Below, in pieces: positions 13,966 to 26,400 of a DNA stretch of 64,000 nucleotides. Under the pieces are notes generated by a model. It searched no databases. It worked only from the letters and a program-made list of their open reading frames with translations, and was not told where the DNA came from. The stretch is from Ciona savignyi (lineage: Eukaryota; Chordata; Ascidiacea; Phlebobranchia; Cionidae): NCBI GenBank assembly GCA_000149265.1, contig CH002827.1, positions 1,005,632-1,069,631 of the forward strand, written 5' to 3'. How positions within the stretch are numbered: the first letter of the stretch is position 1; each line of letters opens with the position of its first letter. A program made the translations under genes and the position numbers.

Positions 13966-15623
13966 TTCAATTTGCTCTTTACGTATGCGAGCGAGCTTGG
14001 AAATCATTCAATGTTGCGCCGACTCGCGGCCGCGTGTTTGGACGAGGTCTTAACTTATTAACCGGCCATCTACATTTATCGTGTGTGAAATTCGTTATAC
14101 CTTGATTAAAAAGTTTTTATTGTTCCTTTAAATTAAATTGCCTTGACGTTCTACGAAATATAGTTCAAAAAATTCAGCAGAGAAATGGCCAGCATGTTGG
14201 CTACGTGCCACAGTACAATATATATATAACGTATTATATAGTTTAAAAATCTGTTTAAGCGTATACAAAAGGTATGGTCACTCATATGAAGCGCTATTTT
14301 TGAATTGAAAGCAGGTCTAATTCCTAGAAAGAACCAATATTTTGACGCACAATGGCCCAGGGTGTTAACATAGCCGATAAAGAAATTTACAAAAACTAGG
14401 TCAAAGCAAAACCACAAAAATCTTGGAAGGACACGCAAATCTTGTAGCGAGGATTTTATTGAGTGGAAATCTTGGCGACGAATATGTTTATTGCGATGAT
14501 CAATCAGCAAGCGGCAAACTGTATACACACCTAACTCCTAAAATATTCTTGACGTTGTTATACAGATGTTAACATAATTATGGTCGACTTATACAAAGTA
14601 AAATGTATTTGAATATTCTTTTTATGATGGATATTTATAAACAACGGCAAATCGTGATTGGCATATACCATGATTAGCAGCTGAAAAAGAAACGAAGAAA
14701 GTTCCATGTCAGTTGTTTATATATTAGTATATCTTCCGCCTTATCCTCTGCGATACGACTCAATTTGGACGAGATGATATAAGCAAACGTGCGGCGAGCA
14801 CACCCAGATTCGGTTTTATTTGCTTTCATGACGTTATATCAACAACCTGTAAGGTTCTCCGGCCCGCTCAAAAACCCAGTCGTTATATGCCAACGACGAC
14901 CCTCCCTTTAAGTTAGAAAGCTTATGTATGTTCATACCGAAGGTAAACGCTGATGCCGACGTAGACATCAGCCTAACCCTTTACCAGACACCCTTTTTAC
15001 CAAAATGACATCGTTTTGCATTTATTAATCTAATGGAATATATACTAATAGCTCAATGACAATGTTATCTTTTATTTAATGACGTAACAATTTTTACTAT
15101 GACGCTTGCACTTGCACGAGCTACAAACGATTCGAGTATGATTGTGATTCAGGGAAAATCAAAATAGCGTGATGGCTTGTTTCCATTTTCGTTCTCAAGA
15201 TAGTCAAGGTAGCCAATATAATATCAACATTGCGTCGTAATATAAAACGCGCCTTTATGCTTCTCAGAATAAGTTGTGATTTCGCCTATCTGGGACACGG
15301 TTTTCATTTTAACGGTGTGAACAGGTAGTCACGATTTAGGCCACAGGTTAAATAATTCTGCAATGACTTGCAATTTCTGTGCCCCACACGTTGCAATAAA
15401 AAATGGACTCATTATATATTGACCCAGGCAAATTGTAACATGTAAAGCAATGTTCCACTAACTTATGCAGCAAAAATAGCTTAAGCTAAGTAAGTATCTA
15501 CTTCACCATCACTTAATATAATAAATCATTACGAATTACTAATATGTACACACGTTTGTAAGGAAAGCCTGCTGCAGCCACAAATCAGTTAATGCAACAT
15601 ACAAAATGCGCATATCGCAACGA

Positions 15624-15738
15624 TTTACAGGCCAAACTGTCAAATTGAGATCGATATTTGAGCGTCGCCCTTCTGACACTAAGCAGTGCACTGTGGCGTC
15701 TAATGCGTCGCTTAGCGTTCTCTGTGTAAGAAGGTTAA
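15624..15738 (-). repeat. Element A, right copy (inverted duplicate)
   Basis: Exact reverse complement of 1140-1254 over 115 bases. It ends in a short region that still resembles its partner (ATGTAATTGGAATC follows at 15741). It lies 7.7 kb upstream of the IRX start codon, 14.4 kb from its partner. An open frame at 15539-15742 on the minus strand overlaps it but has no family similarity and is probably spurious. Confidence 0.9.
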
Positions 15739-17738
15739 ACATGTAATTGGAATCATGCGTCGCCCTCTAATTAATTGGGAGAGCACACTTCGTAAAAAGT
15801 TCCCAACTACTCTATCATAGCGGAGTATGGGACCAGCCATTTTGATTAGATTTGGCAGGAAAAGTAAGGTTATAGGTAATATATAGAAATAATATGAAAC
15901 AACGGGTATGCCAATATATTTATGTGGGCTCACTATTTAAATAATTAGTAGGCTAATCCTACTGAGCAATATCCAAATACTATAAACTAATAAATATTTA
16001 AAATTAGCTTACAAAATTAAAAATTTCCAAAATGAATTTCTTATAATGACTTTGCAAAATGATGCTACGTTTCTTGTCAGTTATCAATGAATTCCTCCTG
16101 TCGTTGCGAGCGATCCTACAAAAGCTTCATATGCGCGCATTTTACTTATGTCAATACCAAGATTTACTTTATTTGATAGTTGGAAATTTTATTTTAAAAA
16201 AATATTTGAGAGATAAATATGATAAATAAGGCCTAAAGCTTTCAGTACAGTTTTTTCTTTATTAATCTGACGTTTTATGTACCGCCATCGTGTTGTGTGG
16301 CAACCGTTTCAGTGAAGACCTGTCAATCGACTCTTTTATCAGATTGACCAATCCTTTCGATCGTTGAGTATCAAAGTTCAGTGTTTATTATTGGAATAAA
16401 ATGCTCGATGACATTTGGACTTATACTCTTTGCTTGCTCTTCCTTGGCTTCCATGCACTCGCTCGAAGAGATGTGTCGTTTGTTGTGAAATCTGTGGCCA
16501 GGTTGCGTCGTGACTCCCATCACTTGCCGGTTATTTACAGATCAGCAGAAATTTAGAGTAATTTTATTTTATCTGCTCTCGGTGGATTCTCGCTAATCAC
16601 GATTCCACTCTTTGCTCAGTGTACCAAGGGCAGGGCATTGTCTTATTTGGTGGCGCCGGTTGCAGTTAGTTGGAAACAAGAAAGTCGTGACAGATTGGTT
16701 GACTGCTAATTCACAATCCGGCAAATGGGTAACCTCTATCTTAACCACATAAAGCTTAAAGTCCTTTTATATTTTTTTCCGATGAACGCTTGTTTTTGTT
16801 TCAGTTTCTTGGAAACCTCTATACAAATTCAACAAAACAATTTATAACCACAATTTTAATTTTAAGCTACTTAATATGTATTATATATTTTTATTTTGTT
16901 ATATATATTTCAATATTTTCTTAGGGTCACTAAAGTACTGTCAAATGTACTTATAGTCTTATCGTAAGCTTACTAAAATTACCCACACATTAATTGACTT
17001 CTTTGCGAAATCATCCAACACCTAATGATGATAAACGAAGCCTTTATGTATCTTTAAACGACGAAAAATTTAAACAGCAAGGTAATTTTGTTCTTAATAT
17101 GAATATTTCGCTAAAGGTGACATTTACAGTATCTTATTAAATGCTGAGAAATGTTAACAATGGCAAAATATATCTTATGTAAAAATAAAATTGACTTTCT
17201 GTTTATAATTATTATAGCCCACCAAAATAAAATATTACCTCCAAATTATATAATAACTAAATGGTTTACCATATACTATTCTTACAATTACCCTAAGTCA
17301 ATTATGCAGTAAGACAGTTTGCAAAATCCCGATTTTACATTATTTTTAACCGACAACAGTTATATTATTTCCAAGGTTTGGCGAAAACTGAACGAAACGT
17401 TATGGCTCTAATCCACTATGTCCCCACGTTTTATTACTACAAAACTGCTGTGTTTGTCTGTCTTGGAACTGCACAGACGATATCTCTGGATGAAGTAGAT
17501 TCGGTGCGGTAGTGAAAATGTTAGAGTCTCTTTCGTCTACAACACACTTATAAACTTCGGAAAAACGAAGCGATACTAAGTCATCTTCTATTTTACACCG
17601 CTCTTCGAATCCCCAGGATCGGGAATAAACATCCTATCGCTAAAACCATAGAATTATGCATTAACGCCTTATTTATATAAAAAAAATGATTCTGAAAACG
17701 GTATAAGCGACGAAACCTGGCATGTTTACGTAAACAAA

Positions 17739-17748
17739 GGGGGGGGGG
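17739..17748 (+). repeat. Poly-G run
   Basis: Ten consecutive G bases in AT-rich DNA. Likely a length-variable simple repeat with no evident function. Confidence 0.8.
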
Positions 17749-18821
17749 TGTAAAAGTTGCTTTTCAGACATTTTTAGAATTATAACAAAACAGCCTACTT
17801 GGCAATATGAGAAAAGACGTCATAGTATATGATCACAGACACGATGTTAAGTCAGTAATATTTTGCAAATAACAGAATTGGATGAATTGGTGACTCTTGA
17901 TAAATGTGGATTTCCCTACACCCACGGGCTTAAATACTGATTTTACATGGTAGTTCGTTTAAAACTCAACACTTTTTGTGTGTATTGCGGAGCGAAAGTA
18001 TAAATTTGAGTAAATGTTTGCATAAAAATAGATACTTTGGTAGTAGAATTTAGGGATATTCACAATTTTCGACAGTCATAAAAAATTCACTTTTTACATT
18101 ATCCGCGGATTATTTCGTCCGTGGACAGGAATCTGCATTTTACCCAGACCGGGAATAAGCCCATTCAAACTTACATTTCAGCTTTAGTTTAACATGTTAA
18201 GAATTTTCAGCGCCAGTAAATGTAAATAATATAAACTAATTGGGTCACCCTAATGTTAGCATTTGTATTTATATGTAGAATGTTGGAGAAACCCATATAT
18301 CCAACGGTGTGAAGGAGGATCAAATGTTCTTCCTCGGAAATTGTAGCCCAGCAGTGCTGAGATTTAATAATTTTGTTAAAATACGTTACTATATTATGTA
18401 ACCTCAACTACGAATTAACATAGCGAACCGCAGTAAACAGCACGAATATTTGGGATTAACATCGCGTGCACAGCCAACCACATAACGCAATAATGCCATC
18501 TTATCTCGAATTTCCAGGTATCTATGTGTTTTTATTGCGCAATGCAGCCAGTCTTATCTAATCAATCTTACAAGCTTTATTTTGAACTTTCGGGTCATCT
18601 CTCGGCAACCGTTACCATACATGCACGTTTTGCGTTTTTGAACAAGTTAATACAGCTCATTCGCCGCATTTCATAAATTTTGGTGAATTATGGCAAAACA
18701 TTTTTTGGGTTTCCCGAAACATTACAGAAAAGAGATTGTTATTGCATCACTCCTATCCTCCGTGTGTCCTGACTCAATGGAGATCACTCAAACCCAATGA
18801 TATCTAATGGGTTGTTTAGGG

Positions 18822-19309
18822 CAGGGCTTCCCAAACTTTTTTACGAGCGACCCTTTTCTCATTATCAAAAAAATTTACGACCCCTTTTTGTCTTTTTAAC
18901 TTATTTTAAGTTGTACGAATTTAAGAGTACGGTAAAAAAGCAGACAAACAACAGTATTTACAAAGATCGAAAACTGAGTTTGTTATTTAATGAGCTGCAT
19001 GGTTCTGCATGTTTTTGCACAGTAAGTCAAACCGTGGCTCAATGTGTACATAATGTACATTATGCTGTAACAATGGTAGTTCGTCACAGTACTACAGACG
19101 GAATTTAACAGTGTAATGTATCTTTATACTGTAGTCAAAAACGCCAATAATGCCGTTTCAATTCAGAGAAAGTTTTTTAATAAATAGGCTACGAAGCATA
19201 AAGTAGGGTATTATAAGCAATTTGTATGAAAAACAGGAAGCTTTTGCGACCCCAAATTTTTTTCTTGCGACCCCCGTCGGGGTCGCGACCCCTAGTTTGG
19301 GAAGCACTG
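18822..19309. mobile_element. hAT-like non-autonomous DNA transposon (MITE)
   Basis: A 488-base element begins with CAGGGCTTCCCAAACT and ends with AGTTTGGGAAGCACTG, imperfect terminal inverted repeats. It is flanked by a perfect 8-bp target duplication GTTTAGGG at 18814-18821 and 19310-19317. Eight-base duplications and CA..TG ends mark the hAT superfamily. Subterminal GCGACCCC words recur at both ends. The interior has no transposase, so it must have been mobilised in trans. The overlapping short open frame is an artefact of the element. Confidence 0.88.
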
Positions 19310-22300
19310 GTTTAGGGCAATAAACAATCTATTTTTTACAACACAAAACAAATAACAGAATAATAGACGAATTTTCGTCCAATATAAACATAAAAATAAC
19401 AAGGAACACGATTAAATGGAAATTTTAGCGTTAGACAATATCAACCAGGTTTAAATAAAACGAATTAAAAGGTATAAAATCAGAAAAATTATATGTTTGG
19501 AATAGTCGGAGGATGTTAATCCTGCCACGTCGCGATATTTATTTTTCAAAGAAGGGATTAGTGAAGCAATAAACAGTTCAAGTTCAACCGCAGGTTAATA
19601 TACCAAGGTTACAAGCGTGCCACCTGAACCCAATAGGCTACAATTTATAGGAAAAGGGGACCCAGGTAAGTTTTTTTAAACTAATTTAATAAACCGAAAA
19701 ACCGTTTAGAAAATAAGGAAAGCAGACAATTTTTATCACTTATAAACAATAGGTTATCTTTGTTAAAGTCAATAACTACAACAATGTGAAATGCATAAAA
19801 AACTACAGGATGTCAATCACGTGACACCGCCATTTGCAAAAGCAATTTTCACCAAGCGGAAAAACTTTCGTTCGGAACCCTTCTTTCCTCATCCCACTTA
19901 GTATATATATCATATAGGCTACATGTTGTAAATCGTGTTCTTCTGCAAGTTACATATCCAAAAAATTATTTTCTATAAAATTCCATTCTTGTTTGTTATC
20001 ATTAATAAAACAAGATAAGCAGCTTAATTTGTAACTGGATGTATTTGTGTTTTTTGCTCTCAAATTTGGGCATGAGAGAAAAACAAATTCGTTTACTATA
20101 TGGTTCAGGGGGGGTCGATTTTTATTGAAACATGACTGCCATGCATTCTTGAAGCGAAGCTTTTTTGTCTTTAAATTTTTAATTATAATTGTTTTAAGTT
20201 TTCATCTAATTAATACACTTGTTTATGACGAGGTGAAATTATGTTCGAATGTTATATTTTTTAGATAAACTGGGATACTATTTTAAATCATTTTCTTTAT
20301 ACCGAGGTATCGACGATTGCCGAATAACGGACGTAATTTTTATATTTTTGTGTTTTATCGGGAATTCGTCGAGTAAGTTTTTTTTTTATAATTTTAGGAT
20401 CGATGCAAAAAAGAACTGCCATTTAGCACTCCTTAAAGTTTAAACTTAAAAGAATTCCCTTCATACGGAATGGATATAGACATGCCACAAGCAGAAAATA
20501 AACCAAATCTAAATCCATATGCGCCCATTCGAAACCCATAGGACCGATAAATATATATCTGGAAAGTAAAAAAAATGCTAAGTACCAATTTAGATCAATC
20601 GTGTGTTGACTCAATGTCCATTTACTTTTACCTTTATTTGTTTCAGAACTTGAATGAGAAGAAACAATTTTAAATAGCTAAATTTAAAGTCACCCCACCT
20701 AAAGGCCGAGTTAAATCAAGACAATATGTAAAATTAAATTGCTATAATCAAACTAAAAAGTTTTTTGGGGGATTAATGTATCAAAGGGCCCCATGATCTC
20801 GGCAAGTATTCAAGTTTACACAACTGCTTAATATATTATTGTTAGTTTTGCATCAATATGACTTGCTCATTAGTCATAATGAAAACGGCTTAAAGTTCCT
20901 TCGATGCTTCGACAAAGTCGAACAGTCAGACCTGTCACCGATGTTGCGCATATATACGGAGTTCGGCCTGCATTTGTCTTGTGGCATACTTTGAATGGAT
21001 CAGGCAGGGCACAGGTATATCACGTTTTTTTGGTGCCGATCGCAAGTTTGCGCAAATGGACTAATTTACGAAATGTCAAACTGTACGTCGGTACTAAAAT
21101 AGAATAAGTATGAACAATATTGGTCGACGACTTAAGTTCAAGATTTCATGAAAAATCCCCGAGATATAAGGAAAAACGCGGACTGCTATATAGGTTGACG
21201 ACTAATTATTGTGTGATTTGTTTAACATCTTTTGCACTTCTTGGTAGCGCAATTTAAACAAACTTAGGTAAGAATGGAGATTTTAAAGGTAGGCTATACG
21301 GATAATATATCTTCGTATTACCTGTACGTATAATCTGGTGTTTATGTTTAGTCAGAAATTTGTTTGAATTTGTCTAGGTTTGTTGTTTAGTGTGGTACAA
21401 GTGCGTATAGGCATTTACAAAATTGTGCCATGTATATAAACCGCTACATTATGGAAGAAGAAAAACTTTCATGTTTAAGTAAATAATAATATCCTATAGC
21501 TGAGTGTCCCTTGTTCCCGGGAAATCCAAATCGAAACACAGTTGGCTATACGAAAACAAACCGAGCATATGCTTTGCAAGCCACAATCGATATACATAGG
21601 GTCAGAAGTTCACACGAGAAAACAATCTAACTGGTATTATAAACTAGTTTTGATTAATTCCAGTTTGTCGTAGCTATAGTTTTTAAAATTGACTAATGCC
21701 TAATACATTTTCTTTTACTAATTTAATTTTAAAACAAGAAGTGTCGTCTTACGGATAATTTAGACTAAAGTTTCTAAAATTGGGGCCGGATTCGTTTAGT
21801 GCCAAATCCAAAACAGGAGATAATATAAATCATAAAAACTGATGTGACAGAAAAAGATAGAAAACAGTGCCATTTTAATTTAAAACCAAAAAACACTTAT
21901 GAAGAATCTAAAGGTTCCAGGCCAAAATAACACCAGGGCGTAGATCGAGTTAAAACATATAGCAACGCATTTTGGCCGGGTAGGCTAACTTCGTGAGTTT
22001 GATTTAATCTGCGTTTCGAAAAGCTTATACAAAATTATATTAGAGAGAGACCTTGTTTTTGTTTTGTCAAATTTTTTATTAAAAATGTAAGCGGTGTGAT
22101 TCCGCGGCTATGTGCAGGTATGTGAGAAATATCTCCCGCTAGGTATTTTTACGCTCACCCTATCCCTTGTGACGTTGATTCGTAAGTGAGGTTGTTTCTC
22201 CTCCTTCCCGGAAAAATCTATATCATAACGAGCAATCCATTGCATTAAATTGCATTCCACTGTCAGTTTACAGACACATGGTCAGGAATAGATGCTAGAA

Positions 22301-23389
22301 CTAATGATTAAATGCGGATCAAACTAGCTTCGCCATACATAAATAGAAACTTAAGGTGCGCATTAAATATGCGACCCTATACGCGATTTACAGATAGACA
22401 TATAGCCGTGTTTCTTTTCTATAAAATACATTGTAATGGGAGTTGTGCGGTAAATCTACACGGTTCGACATATTTTTTCAGTTGTTTTTGTTGCAAAATG
22501 CCCGCAAGCGGTGTCTTTGTTATTGGCGACGGATAAACAAGCATTGAATTGTTTGTTTTCTTACCACATGAAAGTGGAAAACGGTGGAAAATTTGAACAT
22601 AAAGGTATTTACAGACAATTTTCCAAAAGATTTCTTTTTTGTTCTTTGTAAGTATGGGACCGAAACTCCGTAAGTGTTAAAACTCTGCCGATAACTGACA
22701 CCTGATCTTGGTAAACAGCAGATATTGTCTTAGACACGAACAGCGGATTTCTTGTTAAATGTAGCCATAGCTTGAAGATAGGCAAGCGCAATAGGTTATG
22801 GAGAAATGGCTCTCTGCTCGTCAATAAGTAACTCCGGTATTAAGCGCAGATATATTGGCTTTCTTTTTGCACCAACACCTGGATAGATACAAATATCATT
22901 GACTTTTAAATATATTAACGGATGGTTGAAAATTGTAAAAAAACACTTCTACTCGTTGAATGGTTGGCCATAGACCAATCTGTATACATTTTATCACGAA
23001 TATGTGCCGTATATTTAAATATTTATAATAACCATAGAAAAAAAACACGGGTGGTAGGAAAGTCGGAAATGATTTTAAAAATCGAACGATTTTTGTCGAC
23101 GAGATTTTTACCCACCAAGACATCGCTTTCTCGCTTTTTGTCTAGCCTTTTTTTAGCCCTCTTTTTCTTTCGTTTTTTTTGCGACTCCTTATTGGTTACC
23201 GCGGAGAGTAATTAAATCAGATCAATGCCGAAGTAGACATTCCGACGATAGCCTTAACAGTGCTCTTTGTAAGTCTTTCATAAGTGCCAGTAAGGTTATA
23301 CCATTACAGGTTTAGAAGTATGTTATTGCCCATCGCCTGGAAGAGTTTAATAAAAGTTTGTCACAGTAAACGCTGAACATGTGTATTGC

Positions 23390-23391
23390 AG
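23390..23391 (+). promoter_or_regulatory. Acceptor-like AG upstream of IRX start
   Basis: GTGTATTGCAG lies 46 bases before the IRX ATG. It could be the 3' end of a 5'-UTR intron or a spliced-leader trans-splice site. Which one is unknown. Confidence 0.45.
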
Positions 23392-23437
23392 GATAAAGAA
23401 ACTACTGTTTTTTTAAATAATACAGTTTGTTAAAAAA

Positions 23438-26400
23438 ATGCTTGTTGCTCAACCTCTTGATGTGGGCTTGAACAAGACCGGAGCTCACGCTCGACGAATC
23501 AGCACTTATTCGACGGGAGAAGAATTCTTTGTTCCCGGCCAAACACAAGCTGATTATTCGGGGGTGACAATGTTTCCGAGCCAGACTGTACCGCCGTCTC
23601 GAGGCGCGGTGTCTAATTACTGCTCAGGTCCCTCAGGTATAAGGCCCGGTATGCCACCGACGGAATATGGATCTCCTGGTGTCAACCATACGCCCTATTA
23701 CTCATCAAACGTAAGAATAAAATGAATTAGCTCGCAAGCTTGGACGCTTTTTTGTTTTGTCGGCTGCAATCAAACTATCAAGTTTAGAAGTATTCGGTTT
23801 CGCTTTATTCCTATACAGATGATTAAATGGTAATAAATATGTTCATAAGCATTTAAGTTAATGTAAATTTAAAATTTTAACAAAATAGAACTTTTAAAAA
23901 TTGCTTGAAATACGGTTCGTTGAAAGCGCAAGCGTGATCAAATTTTTTTAACGCCACATCGCCCACTAGCGGTAATTAAATATAATTCTTTGTTTGCAGG
24001 CAGCCACATTTGAATCGACGATTGATACAGTAGACACTTGGCCACCTAGAAACTTCAACCACCAGCGTTACACACCATATAACTACGGCTCCCATTACTC
24101 CTATGACGGGTAAGTATTAAAGTAAATATTCTAATAATATTTTTTAGTTAACTTTAGACCCCCATCGCAACTTAATTCGTGCAGCGGTTAACGATCCTAT
24201 CACAAACGATGGCAAGCAGCATGTTGCTTAATTTAATTGCGTTTCATTAATAATTCACGACCCTAATCGAGTTATAAAAAATGAACGTTTGCGAAATTTA
24301 CAAGTGGATCATTGTAAGATTTACCCTTTCAAAAATTAAAAGTTGGACGTAGTGTTACTTTTCCCATCTCATTTTGACGTAAGATATAACACAGTGTAAG
24401 TAGCAATATAGATGCGGTTAAAAAACTTTCTGTTTGACATGTTTACCGTCGTTTGGTTAAATGGCCGCACGCTTACACTGTAAGCTATAGTAACATTAAG
24501 AAAAGATAGGGACAAGCGTCATACTTACGGTCGCCGAACCCGCTGTTATCGCCTCCCAACTGTTTGTTTTGTTGTCTGTCTCATATCAAGGCAGGTTCTT
24601 TCAAATGTGGTGCCATCGCAATAACAGATAAGGGTGAATCTAATGAGCAACCGACCGCGTTTTTGATACCATCACTGCAGTCAATTTGCGATCCCATAGA
24701 AGTAATTTCGTTCTGGTGACGTTTAACACAAGACACCACTAAGCCTCCACTTGTTTTACGATAACAAAGTTTCTTACAACACCCACCCGAAACAATTTCC
24801 GGGACGCCCACCGCTTTAATATTCGACCACGCAATTTTCTCTTATACCACAGTTACTAATGTCTTGTTAGCCTCAACCAATATAATTCCAACGCCATATA
24901 GCATACGTGGATGTGTATTGAGTTATATTTATTTTAGGGTGAGTTGTCTGCAATGTAACAAGAATTATTTACTTAATGTCAATTCATTTAATGTGATGTT
25001 TATTTTTAAGGAAAATTGGCAACAATTTTTTACGATTTTAGATACTCGCAAGAGATGAACGATCCATCAGGTAACAGAAAAAGTGCAACTCGAGAATCGA
25101 CTAACACGCTAAAAGCATGGCTCCAGGAACACAAGAAGAATCCCTATCCGACCAAGGGCGAGAAAATTATGTTAGCCATCATTACTAAGATGACTCTGAC
25201 GCAGGTACCTATCATCTTAGAAAGTATTCCTAATTATGGTGTAACAAACTTTAAACAATCAATTGTCAAAGGTTTCTACATGGTTCGCCAATGCTCGTCG
25301 CCGCCTCAAGAAAGAAAACAAAATGACCTGGGTGCCGAAAAATCGCTCTAACGAAACCACGTCGAGTGACAAGAAAGTCACCACTGACACCAATGACGAA
25401 ACTGCAAGCGACACTGATGACTTCGGTAGGCTACGCTTTATTATATATTTAAAATTTTATTTAAAAATAAAATCATTTTGTTTTTTACTCGGGGCACATA
25501 ACAGTTTTTTTCGAAGATGGCAACGAATTTGCAGCCACAACTGTTGCAAAGTAAATGTTTGTTTAATATCATTAAACAATTGTACTAGCTATGCAGTTTT
25601 AATGGAAAACATAATTTTTAAATAAGTGATTTTATTCACAGATATAAACCCAGACACGAACGACTTTCACAAAATGGCCAACCAGTTGTCTGATTTGACA
25701 AACACCAAGAGTATTTCGACTGAACCGCACAATTTGTCTGCGCAGCCAAGTGGAACGAGTCTTGTTTCTAGTCCACGTCAAAGCTCCTCAATTTATCAAA
25801 GTTTAACGGGTACTGCAACACATACACAATCACTTTATTGTTCCAAATCCATCAAAAGTGAGTCAAATTGGTCGCCCATCAATGAAAACGGAAATGCTTC
25901 TTCGTACTCAAACAAATGTGCGGAAAATCCTGCCGATTCCCAACTCAATCTCCCTTCGTCGTTTCGTGCATCGTACAACAGCGACAATTTTTCCTCGATT
26001 AGTCGTCAACAGCAAACTTCGTCGGTGGTGAGTCCGGCCTTGATGAGCTGCGCAGAACTACCAGGCAGAGTCGTTGAATGCAGATATCCGTCCGTGCAAA
26101 ATTGGGTGGATGGAGTTTACAACACCACCATTCCGGCAACCCCAGAAACAGATTCGGCCGCATGCCATGCGACTTCAGTGGAAAGAAGAAACTCAATGGA
26201 TGGAAGGATTGACGAAAGATTACACGGAGTTTCTTCACCTTTGCCCGGCTACCACCACCAACAGTTTCAATGCAAACAATACACGAATGAGCCAATGCAG
26301 CCTTACAACAGTTATCAATCTTTAGACAATTTTACCAACAACATACAAAACTACCATAGACCAATACATAACCAAGCAACCTATCCAGTTCCCGACCAAA

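Larger units (their letters stand above)
1..23391. other. Gene-free flank upstream of IRX
   Basis: I recognise no coding gene here on either strand. Open frames are short, lack family similarity and do not chain through phase-compatible splice sites. The region is AT-rich with a few higher-GC islands (about 1480-1740, 1980-2200, 6830-7560, 8270-8580, 9935-10130, 10320-10620, 11260-11790, 13970-14060). Some islands contain the duplicated elements listed separately. A 23-kb empty flank is long compared with the spacing of the genes on the right (0.3 to 5 kb). It is what one expects of the regulatory territory of a developmental regulator such as Iroquois, which is inference. A distant exon of another gene cannot be excluded. 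Confidence 0.6.

Noticed and set aside
18797..19108. 103-residue plus-strand frame
   Set aside because: Almost entirely inside the hAT-like MITE; not a transposase and not a gene.
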